64,000 bases of DNA from assembly GCA_002452745.1 (NCBI GenBank), contig DKFC01000039.1, positions 1 to 64,000 on the forward strand, in the 5' to 3' direction. The notes under the pieces are model-generated. The model saw nothing but the letters and a program-made list of their open reading frames with translations, did no database searches and was not told where the DNA came from. This document shows positions 17,309 to 27,246 of the stretch, in pieces. Source of the DNA: Firmicutes bacterium UBA6806. Lineage in GTDB: Bacteria > Bacillota > Clostridia > Peptostreptococcales > Acidaminobacteraceae. How positions within the stretch are numbered: the stretch's first letter is position 1; the number at the start of each line of letters is the position of its first letter. Made by a program: the position numbers and the translations under genes.

Positions 17309-18700
17309 CTAATTCCTTATAAATCGATATTTTCCGTTGCCAGTAGGTTTCTTGACATATCTGATTTTGTATTCAAACCCATTAAAAATATCTCTTTGCG
17401 CTAGGAAAATATAAAGCGCCTCTTCGAGTTCCACAGTGAGCTCTTTCGTATTCGTATGTTTTTCTATTTTTAACAACTCATAATACAGTTCATTTAAATG
17501 CCAAAAAAATCGGTCCTTCTGTCTGAAATTGAAACTCACAGCATCAAGCGAGGAAGGCCTCTCTCGCTTTCTAGTCAGTTCTACTAGGCCAAGAGTTGTA
17601 AGGCCGCAAACCAGAAAATCATCTTCACCGGTAAAGACTTCTTCCTCCAGAAACTTCATAAAATTCGAGGCATTTTCCTTCTTCATATCTATAAAATCTA
17701 TGATGATGACACCGCTGATATTTCGATTTAAAAGATGGTTTTTCACAGAGAGGGCAGCTTTTCGGTTGACCTCGTCTGTCATCTTCACTTTGTCCACTGC
17801 TGTATAGCTGCCTGAGTTGACATCTACAATTGTAAAGGCTTCCAGTTCATCAATGGTTGCATTAATCCCCTCGCCACAATCGACAATTGATTCAAACAAA
17901 TAACGCTCAAGGTCAACTCCAAACTCATGATAAATGGCATTTTGGGGTGCTATCAACTTCAATTTAGCAGCCGGAATGCCCATTTCCATCAAAACCGACT
18001 TTAATGCCTTGCTGTGATAACAGACCCTCTCCACAGAATCGTCATAGAGTTTTCTATAGATGTTCTCAAAAAAATTCGACCCATCATATAAAGCGGCAGT
18101 CTTGCTGGACAGTTTGCTGATTTTCACCAGTTCAGTCCATTGATTGCACAGCCTGTTGATGTCTTTTGAAATCATTTCCTCAGACTGAACTTCGTTGACG
18201 ACACTCCTCACAATCCAACCGAGTTCGCCGTCATAGGCATCGTCAATTAGCTTTGATATGTGATCTTTATTTACATGACTTCGAAGTTTTTTAGAAAATC
18301 GAATGCCCTTCATTTGGGGCAGCAAAACAACATATTTTCCAGCAAGTGATATGTCTGCTGTCAATTGAGGCCCTTTTAATTGATAACTCTCCTTGATGAC
18401 TTGCACGAGAATGAGTTCACCTTTTTTAAGGAGTTTTGTAAGAGGTAGCCCCTTTTCTTCCCGACTTCGAGTCTTAAGATACTCTCTGCGTGATAAAAAA
18501 CCATTCTCACGCTGGCCTATATCTATAAACACGCCATCAATGGACTCAGCAAACTGAACCACTCTTCCAAGGTAGATGTTCCCCAGTATATTGTCTGAGA
18601 ACTGATTTTCCATGATAACTTTTTCAATTTTCTGATGATTTAAATCCACAGTCATGGCAATATTTAAAATTGGACTTTGGTCAATAATCAGTTGTTTCAT
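17309..18700 (-). CDS. rng: ribonuclease E/G family endoribonuclease
   Basis: The 463-residue protein is the RNase G-sized form of the RNase E/G family, involved in mRNA decay and rRNA maturation. It has an N-terminal S1-like domain (about 35-120), and the two catalytic Asp motifs V-D-V-N-S-G and I-I-I-D-F-I-D-M. The long C-terminal scaffold of E. coli RNase E is absent. It follows the DUF2344 gene by 13 bases in the clostridial rodA-radical SAM-DUF2344-rng order. Start ATG with GGGAG. Confidence 0.94.
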   Translation of the reverse strand: MKQLIIDQSPILNIAMTVDLNHQKIEKVIMENQFSDNILGNIYLGRVVQFAESIDGVFIDIGQRENGFLSRREYLKTRSREEKGLPLTKLLKKGELILVQVIKESYQLKGPQLTADISLAGKYVVLLPQMKGIRFSKKLRSHVNKDHISKLIDDAYDGELGWIVRSVVNEVQSEEMISKDINRLCNQWTELVKISKLSSKTAALYDGSNFFENIYRKLYDDSVERVCYHSKALKSVLMEMGIPAAKLKLIAPQNAIYHEFGVDLERYLFESIVDCGEGINATIDELEAFTIVDVNSGSYTAVDKVKMTDEVNRKAALSVKNHLLNRNISGVIIIDFIDMKKENASNFMKFLEEEVFTGEDDFLVCGLTTLGLVELTRKRERPSSLDAVSFNFRQKDRFFWHLNELYYELLKIEKHTNTKELTVELEEALYIFLAQRDIFNGFEYKIRYVKKPTGNGKYRFIRN

Positions 18701-18713
18701 GATCTAATACTCC

Positions 18714-19403
18714 CTATAAATTATAGAGGCTCACTAACTGATCCTCTGCCGCCATCAATAGACTGATTCGCTCAGCTTCAATTAAACTGACTTGATTTTC
18801 CATCTTGCAGAACTTTAAGAAGAGTTCGCCAAGCAAGACGGGGTTTAAACTGCCATTGCTGCCCGAGGCAAATATTCCCCTTAGAATCAAGTCATTTCCT
18901 TCCTTGTAGACAAACTGAAAGTTTCTCAGCATTTCCAGCGCATTGATAGTCTTCATTTTGCCCTTTTTAGTCTTCTTTTCAAAGGTGACTTCCCCTTGAT
19001 TTAAGAAACCTTCAAGCCTCTCTTCAAAGGGATAGTCCTCCACATTGGCATCAAATTCTATTTTCAAGAGATATTCTGAAAAATCCACAGCTGCCATGAG
19101 TGAGCCTTTACTGTTCACAAATTTAGCTTCTGTCACTTCAATCCCCTCAGGAAATCTCATATTCAAGACCCTATCAATATTGATTTCCTCCGTCAGCTGT
19201 ACTTCCATAATCTCAGCTTGACTTGAAAATCCAACAGAAAGTGGTGCTGCAAAAGTCATTTTAGGATGCGGATTAAACCCCTCAGAAAATTTAAGAGGCA
19301 ACTTGTGAAATCTGAAGACTCTTTCAAAGAGTTTCATCAATTCCAAATGAGATAAAAATTTCATATATCTGTGTTTTTTATAAACGATTCTCAAAGTCAC
19401 CAT
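18714..19403 (-). CDS. DUF2344 / TIGR03936 radical SAM-linked protein
   Basis: This 229-residue protein belongs to the family found next to, or fused with, the TIGR03960 radical SAM protein; it begins with the L-R-I-x-Y-x-K-x-x-x-x-x-F-L-S-H-L-E-L-M segment and has the F-S-E-G-F-N-P-H-P-K motif characteristic of the family. The ATG at 19403 overlaps the TAA of the radical SAM gene by one base, indicating tight coupling. The pair is thought to act together on a nucleic acid or ribosomal target, but the reaction is not established. Confidence 0.9.
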   Translation of the reverse strand: MVTLRIVYKKHRYMKFLSHLELMKLFERVFRFHKLPLKFSEGFNPHPKMTFAAPLSVGFSSQAEIMEVQLTEEINIDRVLNMRFPEGIEVTEAKFVNSKGSLMAAVDFSEYLLKIEFDANVEDYPFEERLEGFLNQGEVTFEKKTKKGKMKTINALEMLRNFQFVYKEGNDLILRGIFASGSNGSLNPVLLGELFLKFCKMENQVSLIEAERISLLMAAEDQLVSLYNL

Positions 19404-21229
19404 TAGCACGCACCACCTATAATATTGACGTTCACACCACAAGCAGTACAGCCGTCGCGGCAATCCTGAGTTGTAACGCCCTTTATTGCATTTTCATTTT
19501 CCTGAATTAAATACGATTTGGAAACACCTGGATCTATCATATCCCAAGGGAACAATTCATCGTATGCACGCTCCCGAACAGTGTAAAAGTCAGGATCTAT
19601 ACCACATTCCTCAAATGCGCGTTGCCAGATAGCGTAATTGAAATACTCCTGCCATCCATCAAACTTAGCACCGAGTTCATAAGCTCGCACTAAAACTTTT
19701 GACAGTTTTCGATCACCCCTTGCGAAAACCCCCTCAAGGACACTGGTCTTAGGATCATGATAATTGTACACCACTCTGCGGTTTATGAGTTTTGATTTTA
19801 AGTAATCAATTTTTTCATAGAACGTCTCCACAGAATCCTGCGGCATCCACTGAAACGGTGTAAAGGGTTTCGGAACAAAACAAGATGTACTCACAGTCAC
19901 TTGTACTGTCTTCTTCATATCTTCAGGTTTAACTTGTTTGAAGATATATGCTCCTAAATTGGCAATCTCGTTTATGCCATATAAATCTTCTTCCGTTTCT
20001 GTCGGAAGACCAATCATAAAATACAGCTTCACACGATGCCAACCCAAAGCAAAAATACTTCTAAATGTACTCTCTATATTTTCTGAGCTCACCCCTTTGT
20101 TGATGACATCTCTCATCCTCTGAGTTCCCGCCTCTGGTGCAAAGGTAAGTCCAGTCTTTCTAATCTTCTGAATTTCCTTTACTACATCCACTGAGAAACT
20201 GTCCAGTCTCAATGACGGTAGAGAAACTCCAATACTCTCTTTTTCATACTTCTCCACGAGTTCTTTAACAAGGGTTTCAATTTCACTGTAATCCAGTGTA
20301 CTCAGCGAAGTGAGAGATAACTCTTCGAACCCCGTTGACTCCAATATCTTTGAGATATTGGACTTTATTGTCTCAGGCTTTTTCTCACGAATTGGTCTAT
20401 AGAGCATGCCTGCTTGGCAAAATCTACACCCTTTTGTACAGCCTCTGAAAATCTCGATCATGGCTCTGTCATGCACCACATCTGCCAAAGGCACAATCAT
20501 GGTTTCCAGTTGATAGCCCTTGTCAAAATCTCTGACAATTCTCTTTTTGATTTTTTCAGGAACATCTGCCAATCGTTTGACTTCTTTTAAAATACCGCTT
20601 TCTTCATAAACGGGTTCGTAGAATTTTGGTACGTAAACACCGCCTATTTGTGCGGCAGAAAGCAGAAATTCATCTTTTGTTATTTTACCCGCTTTATAAG
20701 GTCGATAGGCTTCTATAAACTCCAAAAGTTGTTCTTCTCCTTCACCGATAAAGAATAAATCGACAAATTCTGCAAGCGGTTCAGGGTTATAAGCACAGGG
20801 TCCACCTGCTACAATCAACGGATGATGCGGCATTCTCTCAGAAGCATAAAATGGAATCCCTGCTAAGTTGAGCATATTTAAAATATTAGTATAGCTCAGC
20901 TCATATTGAAGTGTGAATCCAATTATGTCCATATCAATCAGTTTAGATTTAGATTCAAGTGTCACAACCGATTCGTTATGTTCTCTCAAAATATCTTCCA
21001 TGTCCTTCCAAGGCGAGAAAATACGCTCGCAAAACACATCCTCTTCTCCATTGAGTAGGTTGTAGATGATTTGAAGTCCCAGATAGCTCATTCCCACCTC
21101 GTAAACGTCGGGAAAGCAAAATCCAAACCGAATCATATTGTCTGTTATTTCCTTGTTAAAAGTATTGAGTTCGCCGCCTATATATCTCGAGGGTTTCTCA
21201 ACCTTTTGAAGCATTGCTTCTAATTTCAT
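19403..21229 (-). CDS. B12-binding-type radical SAM protein, TIGR03960 family
   Basis: The 608-residue protein has an N-terminal region resembling a cobalamin-binding fold (about 1-190), then a radical SAM core with C-T-K-G-C-R-F-C (C-x3-C-x2-C) in the middle of the protein. The C-terminus carries extra cysteines (C-R-D-G-C-T-A-C and a final G-G-A-C). The family (YgiQ-like COG1032) is strictly linked to the DUF2344 protein, here coupled by TAATG. Substrate unknown. CAGGAGG precedes the ATG. Confidence 0.9.
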   Translation of the reverse strand: MKLEAMLQKVEKPSRYIGGELNTFNKEITDNMIRFGFCFPDVYEVGMSYLGLQIIYNLLNGEEDVFCERIFSPWKDMEDILREHNESVVTLESKSKLIDMDIIGFTLQYELSYTNILNMLNLAGIPFYASERMPHHPLIVAGGPCAYNPEPLAEFVDLFFIGEGEEQLLEFIEAYRPYKAGKITKDEFLLSAAQIGGVYVPKFYEPVYEESGILKEVKRLADVPEKIKKRIVRDFDKGYQLETMIVPLADVVHDRAMIEIFRGCTKGCRFCQAGMLYRPIREKKPETIKSNISKILESTGFEELSLTSLSTLDYSEIETLVKELVEKYEKESIGVSLPSLRLDSFSVDVVKEIQKIRKTGLTFAPEAGTQRMRDVINKGVSSENIESTFRSIFALGWHRVKLYFMIGLPTETEEDLYGINEIANLGAYIFKQVKPEDMKKTVQVTVSTSCFVPKPFTPFQWMPQDSVETFYEKIDYLKSKLINRRVVYNYHDPKTSVLEGVFARGDRKLSKVLVRAYELGAKFDGWQEYFNYAIWQRAFEECGIDPDFYTVRERAYDELFPWDMIDPGVSKSYLIQENENAIKGVTTQDCRDGCTACGVNVNIIGGAC

Positions 21230-21280
21230 GTGTTTCCTCCTGTTGATTTATAATTCCAACTGTTTATGAACTGATTTACA

Positions 21281-22390
21281 TCAGTACATAAAAGTTCCTT
21301 TCTTTCTTCTTATATAGATGGTTTCCACCAATCCAATTGCAATCATGCTGGTGACAATAGAGGATGCCCCATAACTGAAAAATGGAAGTGTAATCCCGGT
21401 CACTGGCATAACGCCCATGGTCATGCCGATATTTTCAATAATCTGAAACGCAAACATAAAGATAATACCAACTATAATATTCGAACCAAATTCATCCTTG
21501 GTTCTGTAACTGAGCATCAGTAATCTGATCAGAAATAGAAAGTAGAGCACAATGAGCGCCATTCCACCGACAAACCCCGCCTCTTCTGCAAAGACAGCAA
21601 AGATAAAGTCGCTCTCTTGAACAGGCAAGTAATCCAAGCGATGATAAACCCCCTGAAAGATGCCCTTCCCATACATTTGACCAGATCCAATGGTTATCTT
21701 AGACTGCATTACATGGTAATTACCCGGAAGAGTCAAATCCTCTGGATTTAAAAACGCATCAATCCGCTCCTGCTGATGTCGTTCCAAAAACCTATAAATA
21801 ATTGGCGCTCCTATAATCGAAAGTAGACCCGCAAGTCCAATATAACGATATTTAAGACCATTGACAAACATCATGCCAAATGTGATGAGGACAAATACAA
21901 GCCCTGAACCCAAGTCAGGTTGTTTCAGCACCAATCCCAAAAACGGCAATAAGATCAAACCGCATTTTATAATATCCTTAAAGCTGGTAACACCTCGGTT
22001 CTTTTCTAAAAATTTGGAGAAGAAAATAATATACCCTATCTTCGCCAGTTCGCTGGTCTGTATGTCGATTGATCCCAGATGAATCCAGCTTCGCGCACCG
22101 TTTCTTATAACCCCTAAGCCTGGTACATAGACTAGCAGCAATAAGCCTATCGACAGAAAAAAGATGCTCAGATAAAATTCTCCAAACAATTCATAATCTA
22201 TTAGCTGCATTAAGATGATGATGACAAGTCCCACTGCAAAGGATATAATTTGCATCTTAAATTGACGGGTTATGCCGTCTGTTTGTACATTTGTAGCACT
22301 GGCTATGGCCACAACCCCAATTGAAAAAATGACAATAATAACCGCCAGCAAAATATAGTCAAAATTTGTGATTGCCTTTTTAAAGTTCAA
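21281..22390 (-). CDS. rodA: rod-shape peptidoglycan glycosyltransferase RodA
   Basis: RodA is the SEDS-family polymerase that works with the class-B PBP (here PBP2) in the elongasome. The protein (about 369 residues) has about ten membrane segments and the SEDS motifs, such as the V-Q-E-S-D-F-I-F-A-V loop and P-F-x-S-Y-G-x-S-S near the C-terminus. The start is unclear: a TTG at 22390 follows GAGGTG, while a GTG at 22402 lacks a ribosome site; I use the TTG. It follows the min genes and the PBP2/mre operon. Confidence 0.93.
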   Translation of the reverse strand: MNFKKAITNFDYILLAVIIVIFSIGVVAIASATNVQTDGITRQFKMQIISFAVGLVIIILMQLIDYELFGEFYLSIFFLSIGLLLLVYVPGLGVIRNGARSWIHLGSIDIQTSELAKIGYIIFFSKFLEKNRGVTSFKDIIKCGLILLPFLGLVLKQPDLGSGLVFVLITFGMMFVNGLKYRYIGLAGLLSIIGAPIIYRFLERHQQERIDAFLNPEDLTLPGNYHVMQSKITIGSGQMYGKGIFQGVYHRLDYLPVQESDFIFAVFAEEAGFVGGMALIVLYFLFLIRLLMLSYRTKDEFGSNIIVGIIFMFAFQIIENIGMTMGVMPVTGITLPFFSYGASSIVTSMIAIGLVETIYIRRKKGTFMY

Positions 22391-22455
22391 AATACACCTC
22401 ACTGTTCAAAGCGTCATAAGACTGAAAAAAAGGTCCTGCCTGAGGACCTCAAAGA

Positions 22456-22722
22456 TTATCTTTTCATATTTTTAATTGGGATGTTTGCCACCAAAACTGG
22501 TCTTCCAGATGAATCATCTCTGGTGCGAGTAATTTTTATATCCAAGTTTGAGGTGTCATAATCCACATGTTCTGAGATGGACGAGAGAATATCCTCTTTC
22601 AGTAGCTCAAGCAACTCAGGTGTACAGTTGGTGCGATCATGTACCAGTACTAGTTTCAATCGCTCCTTCGCAACATTCTTACTCGTCGGCTTCGTATTCA
22701 AAAATCCAAATAAGTCAAACAT
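22456..22722 (-). CDS. minE: cell division topological specificity factor MinE
   Basis: MinE activates MinD ATPase and drives pole-to-pole oscillation of MinCD so that FtsZ assembles at midcell. The 88-residue protein has the conserved L-x-L-V-L-V-H-D-R motif and the C-terminal dimer domain. Presence of minE with minCD indicates an oscillating Min system rather than the DivIVA-anchored type. AAGGAGGG precedes the ATG; it follows minD by 12 bases. Confidence 0.95.
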   Translation of the reverse strand: MFDLFGFLNTKPTSKNVAKERLKLVLVHDRTNCTPELLELLKEDILSSISEHVDYDTSNLDIKITRTRDDSSGRPVLVANIPIKNMKR

Positions 22723-22734
22723 ATCAGTCCCTCC

Positions 22735-23532
22735 TTACTTACCAAATGAAAATGCTCTCTTTAGTTTCTCAAAAAAGTTTTCTTGTACATCAAATTGTAA
22801 AAAAGGAACCTCTTCTCCTATAATGCGTTTGGAAATGTTTTTAAAGGCACTTCCTGAAAGTGAATTGGTTTTAAAGACTGCTGGTTCCCCTCTGTTGGTA
22901 CTCATGACCACTTCTTCATCATCGGGAACGACACCTATTAAATCTATTGCAAGAATATCTTCTATATCTTCTACATTCATCATCTCGCCACGCTTAACCA
23001 TGTCCACTCTGAGGCGGTTGACGATTAATCTCGGATCGTGAATTTCTGCTGCTTCTAAAAGCCCAATAATCCTGTCTGCATCTCTAACAGCTGATATTTC
23101 AGGTGTTGTGACGACAATTGCACGATTTGCTCCCGCAATTGCGTTTTTAAAGCCCTGTTCAATCCCCGCTGGACAATCCACCAGAATATAGTCAAAACTC
23201 TTTTTAAGGTCCTCTATCAATTCCTTCATTTGATCAGGTGTCACTGCGTTTTTGTCTTTTGTCTGCGCCGCAGGCAGGAGACATAAGTTGTCAAACCGCT
23301 TATCCTTAATCAATGCTTGCTTTGCTCTACATACACCTGTCACCACATCGACAATATCATAGACGATTCTATTTTCAAGGCCGAGGACAATGTCCAAATT
23401 TCTAAGACCAATATCTGCATCTATCACGCATACTTTTTTACCTTCAAGTGCCAATGCAGCACCAATGTTCGCGGTCGTCGTGGTCTTGCCCACGCCGCCC
23501 TTACCGGATGTTATAACGATTGCTTCACCCAT
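22735..23532 (-). CDS. minD: septum site-determining ATPase MinD
   Basis: MinD is a ParA-type ATPase that recruits MinC to the membrane. The 265-residue protein has the deviant Walker A G-K-G-G-V-G-K-T-T-T, the V-D-C-P-A-G-I-E motif and the C-terminal amphipathic membrane-targeting helix F-F-E-K-L-K-R-A-F-S-F. It lies between minC and minE. Confidence 0.97.
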   Translation of the reverse strand: MGEAIVITSGKGGVGKTTTTANIGAALALEGKKVCVIDADIGLRNLDIVLGLENRIVYDIVDVVTGVCRAKQALIKDKRFDNLCLLPAAQTKDKNAVTPDQMKELIEDLKKSFDYILVDCPAGIEQGFKNAIAGANRAIVVTTPEISAVRDADRIIGLLEAAEIHDPRLIVNRLRVDMVKRGEMMNVEDIEDILAIDLIGVVPDDEEVVMSTNRGEPAVFKTNSLSGSAFKNISKRIIGEEVPFLQFDVQENFFEKLKRAFSFGK

Positions 23533-23578
23533 AAGAATCCTCCAAGTTATATAAGATAAATCAAATTAATTATTACTT

Positions 23579-24313
23579 TTAGTGACACTTGTCTATTTTT
23601 ATTAAGCCTTCACTGACATATGCTTTTTCAGGAACTAAACTGTACACGGTATCATCATCGTTGGGCGGTACAGAAATGTACTTCGAAATCCTAATCTGCG
23701 TTGGCTTCAGAATATTTGCAATGACAATCGCTTGATCGTTGCCTGCTGAGCCAGCATGCACAAAGCCAAGCATCTTGCCCATGACCACCACATTGCCTTC
23801 AGCCACGATTTCAGCCCCAGGATTGACATCGCCAATAACAATGATATTACCTGGAAATTTAACGCTTTTGCCACTTCGCATTGTACCATAGACAAATTGG
23901 GTATCACAGCGTGCAGATGCAGATTTTTCTAAGCTGTCACTTGACACTGGTGAAACAATTTCCTTGGAAGCTTCTGATTCCTCTATCTTTTGGATATTTT
24001 CAACACTTTCAGTTTCCGTTATTTCCTGTTTTACTTCCTCAGCGGGTTTTCTCGCCGGTTTTATATGATCATTATATGGTTCAAGGCTTTCTACAAACAG
24101 GCCTGCATTTTCTATAACGTCTTCGACAATGGACTTTTGCTTATAACTGAATGTGACTCCATTCAGCCCTATGATTCTCGTCCCTTTATAGAAATCACCT
24201 TTCTTGCGCAGCAATTGACCGAGATACTCGACAACTCTGTTAAATTCAGCTGTTTCATCAACCACCATATAGAGTCCGTTTAATTTGCCTTTAAATTCGA
24301 CAGGGCCCTTCAT
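23579..24313 (-). CDS. minC: septum formation inhibitor MinC
   Basis: The 244-residue MinC blocks FtsZ polymerisation at cell poles. It has an N-terminal FtsZ-binding domain (about 1-85), a Pro/Glu-rich linker (about 85-135) and a C-terminal beta-helix (about 138-240) with V-K-F-P-G-N-I-I-V-I-G-D-V-N-P-G-A-E, characteristic of MinC. It heads minCDE just after the PBP2 gene. Confidence 0.95.
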   Translation of the reverse strand: MKGPVEFKGKLNGLYMVVDETAEFNRVVEYLGQLLRKKGDFYKGTRIIGLNGVTFSYKQKSIVEDVIENAGLFVESLEPYNDHIKPARKPAEEVKQEITETESVENIQKIEESEASKEIVSPVSSDSLEKSASARCDTQFVYGTMRSGKSVKFPGNIIVIGDVNPGAEIVAEGNVVVMGKMLGFVHAGSAGNDQAIVIANILKPTQIRISKYISVPPNDDDTVYSLVPEKAYVSEGLIKIDKCH

Positions 24314-24393
24314 AGATATTTATCACCACCAAACTATAACATCTATTATTTTATAGTATTTTAACAGTTTCTTCAATAAATTACGCAAAATAT

Positions 24394-27246
24394 CTAGTCA
24401 TTTTCCTCTTCTCCCGGGGCTTTTAGGCCAAAATACTCAGCATATACATCTCTTGCCACTGGCGCACCGTATCCACCGTGACCACCTTGGGGAATGACAA
24501 TCACCACTGCGATTTCAGGTTTGTCATACGGCGCAAATGAAACATACCAAGAGTAGTTGTCATATGGGAGTCTGTATTGATTGATGTCGTCATCTGTCAA
24601 CGTGTCCCCTGAAAGCTCTTTTATAGCGGCTCTCATGGCATCTCCCTTATTGAGATAATCCCTTGCAATCAACTGATTGAGCTTCTCATCTTTCTCAGCT
24701 TTCTTCGTTTCATCCGTTTCTTCATCTTTTGACTTTTCAAGTTGCGAGAGTTCTTCACTTCTCTGTTTTATAATCTCTATGGTGCGTTTTTCTACATCCT
24801 CTTGTGTCAGTTTTGGCGCAAAGTCCTTTAGATATTCTGTCAAATACTGAACTTCATCCATAGGCGGAATCAAGCCCTCTTTTTCAGCTGTTCCCGTTTT
24901 ACCAGCAACATCAACTGGAAAATCGCCAAAAATCTTTCGTCCAGTTCCCTCTGCGCCCTTGTTGACTTGAAGCATCCCCTGTCTCAATAAATCCAGATAA
25001 TTGTGATCGTCAAAGCTCACTTCTGGCTCTTGATTTTTGAGAATTGGCGTATCTCCAACTTTTTTCACTAGAGAGAGTTCTTTTAAATACCCATCGTTTG
25101 CAATTGTGGCAATATACCTCGCCATCTGAACCGGCGTATACGTATGGTCTCCTTGACCAATGGAGAGATTGAGGGTATCCCCTTCATACCACTTCATCAG
25201 GTTAAAGTAATCATACTTAATAATATCTGCCAGTTTTTCAGTAACATAGTAATCTTCATTTGACCCGAGATCGAGTAATCTCTTGATGAGTTCACCTCTT
25301 GAAGGGTTTTCATCTGCCCAAGAGACGATGGTATCTATAATCGACTGAAGTTTTTCAGCATCTTTCACAGTTTCCTCTGGAAAATAGTGTTTGGCAATAT
25401 CCTTTAGGTGCCTTCCCAATAAAGTTTTGATGGTTCTCTTCTTCTTATCAGGATCGGGAATACCAAAAGATGATTCGCTGATTTCTATGCCAGTCGGTTC
25501 ATCAAGCCCGAACTTTTTAGATTCCTCAACGATAAATTGAGGCGTAATTTCATAGTTCAAAGACTTATTCTTTGCAAAGTCCTTCCCAGTGGAGACATCA
25601 AAGAAATAGTAGTTGCAAGATACTTCAATGGCTCTAAAGAGATCAACATATCCATGTCGCCCATGGTAGTCGTTCCAAATCCAGCAAGCATACCTTTGAT
25701 TGCCCACTTCAACATATCCATTGTCATAGAGTTTCATGTAGGGATCAAGTCCTTTTTCCATGGCTGCATATCCCGTAATCATCTTGTAAATTGACCCAGG
25801 CTGAACTGCCATCATGGCTGCCGAGTCAAAAAGTGGCCTTGCCGCCAGAGGATTTCTAGTATTTGCAGGGTTTAGAGAGTTCCAGTCCTCTTGGCTGATA
25901 CCCGTTGAGAAAAGATTGATGTCATAAGAGGGATAACTTGCCATTGCCAGTATTTCCCCTGTATTGACATCCACCACAACCCCTGCCCCCGTCTCAGCCT
26001 GTGGAAATGCATCTGCATAATTGTAGTCGCCCCATGGGCTCTCAAATTTTCCACCTACCTGAATTTGTTTAAGGGCTTTTTCAAGGCTGTTTTCAAGTAC
26101 CTTTTGAAGTTTCAAGTCTATGGTCAAAAAGATATCTTCACCCGCTGTGGAGTCCTTAGCTTCGAGTCCATATTTTTTTTCATCCACTTCGCCAACATAC
26201 TTCCCGTAAACATCAACTTCGATGTACTTGTAGCCGTTATTGCCGTGCAAGTCCAGTTCGTAATTGCCTTCGATACCTGTCTTTCCAATAATCTGATTAG
26301 GATTATATCCATTGTCTGTTACATATTTTTGAGTTTCTGCATCTGAAGAAATTTTTCCCATGTACCCTAAAATATGAGCCGCTGTCGAACTATTTGGATA
26401 CGTTCTGATGGATTCATAAGAAATTGAAGTCCCCGGGAAGTCGTATCCTTTTTCCTGTATTAAAATAGCTGTTTGCTGAGAAACAGACGGTGCTATGATA
26501 ATCGGTTCATATTTGTAGTAGCCCTTTTCCTTAATGGCATGTCTAAAAACGAGTACTTTATAAGCGTCTTCGTCAGACAATGACTCTGGAATCTTAAAGT
26601 CTGAGCGATTTCTGATTTTCTCAAAAGCCTCTTTTGCAGACATATTCAGATCAAGTCCGTACATTTTAAGGAAATTGTCCTTGTAGAGTTCATCTAAAAA
26701 TTTCATCTTAGACGTGGTGATTGGAATATATTTTCCCTGATTATAGAGAATGCGGTACGCCTCATAATTGCTAAGTGACGTATCGAGGTAATTTCTGTTT
26801 CGAACGTCTTGAAATATAGCCTCAGCTGTCATTCCTTGATCATATCCGTTGTTGGCCTTCCAATTGGCTATATTTTGATCATAACTGTAGTAGAATTGAT
26901 TGTCCTTTAACAAAATTGGAAATTCAAGATGCGCTTCTCCCTGTTGCTCCAAAAAATTGTAGAGTTCCACACACATATTGGTAAAATCATCATTTGGAAT
27001 AACGCCGCTATTTAATTTCAAAACAAATCCAATATTGCTGGTTGCCAGAATTTCACCATTTCTGTCATAGATATCCCCACGCTTGGCATATGTTTCTATC
27101 TTCTTAATTCGATTGTTGATGGACTTATCATAGTACATAGCCCCTTCAACAATGGTCAAATCATAGAGTCGAACTCCCAATAGCGCAAATACCACAACAA
27201 AAAAAATGATGATTTGATTTTTTCGATTGAATAAAATTTTAAGCAT
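24394..27246 (-). CDS. mrdA: penicillin-binding protein 2 (class B transpeptidase), with large insertions
   Basis: PBP2 cross-links peptidoglycan in the elongasome with RodA and MreBCD. The 950-residue protein has an N-terminal membrane anchor, a dimerisation domain and a transpeptidase domain with S-I-Y-K, S-C-N and K-T-G-T (near residue 783). It is far longer than the usual 600-700 residues: one insert of roughly 90 residues lies between the T-G-I-E-I segment and the G-D-T-L-N-L-S-I-G-Q-G-D motif, and another of about 105, Lys/Glu-rich and probably coiled-coil, follows K-T-G. The ATG at 27246 has AGGTGA and overlaps mreD by 8 bases. Confidence 0.93.
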   Translation of the reverse strand: MLKILFNRKNQIIIFFVVVFALLGVRLYDLTIVEGAMYYDKSINNRIKKIETYAKRGDIYDRNGEILATSNIGFVLKLNSGVIPNDDFTNMCVELYNFLEQQGEAHLEFPILLKDNQFYYSYDQNIANWKANNGYDQGMTAEAIFQDVRNRNYLDTSLSNYEAYRILYNQGKYIPITTSKMKFLDELYKDNFLKMYGLDLNMSAKEAFEKIRNRSDFKIPESLSDEDAYKVLVFRHAIKEKGYYKYEPIIIAPSVSQQTAILIQEKGYDFPGTSISYESIRTYPNSSTAAHILGYMGKISSDAETQKYVTDNGYNPNQIIGKTGIEGNYELDLHGNNGYKYIEVDVYGKYVGEVDEKKYGLEAKDSTAGEDIFLTIDLKLQKVLENSLEKALKQIQVGGKFESPWGDYNYADAFPQAETGAGVVVDVNTGEILAMASYPSYDINLFSTGISQEDWNSLNPANTRNPLAARPLFDSAAMMAVQPGSIYKMITGYAAMEKGLDPYMKLYDNGYVEVGNQRYACWIWNDYHGRHGYVDLFRAIEVSCNYYFFDVSTGKDFAKNKSLNYEITPQFIVEESKKFGLDEPTGIEISESSFGIPDPDKKKRTIKTLLGRHLKDIAKHYFPEETVKDAEKLQSIIDTIVSWADENPSRGELIKRLLDLGSNEDYYVTEKLADIIKYDYFNLMKWYEGDTLNLSIGQGDHTYTPVQMARYIATIANDGYLKELSLVKKVGDTPILKNQEPEVSFDDHNYLDLLRQGMLQVNKGAEGTGRKIFGDFPVDVAGKTGTAEKEGLIPPMDEVQYLTEYLKDFAPKLTQEDVEKRTIEIIKQRSEELSQLEKSKDEETDETKKAEKDEKLNQLIARDYLNKGDAMRAAIKELSGDTLTDDDINQYRLPYDNYSWYVSFAPYDKPEIAVVIVIPQGGHGGYGAPVARDVYAEYFGLKAPGEEEND

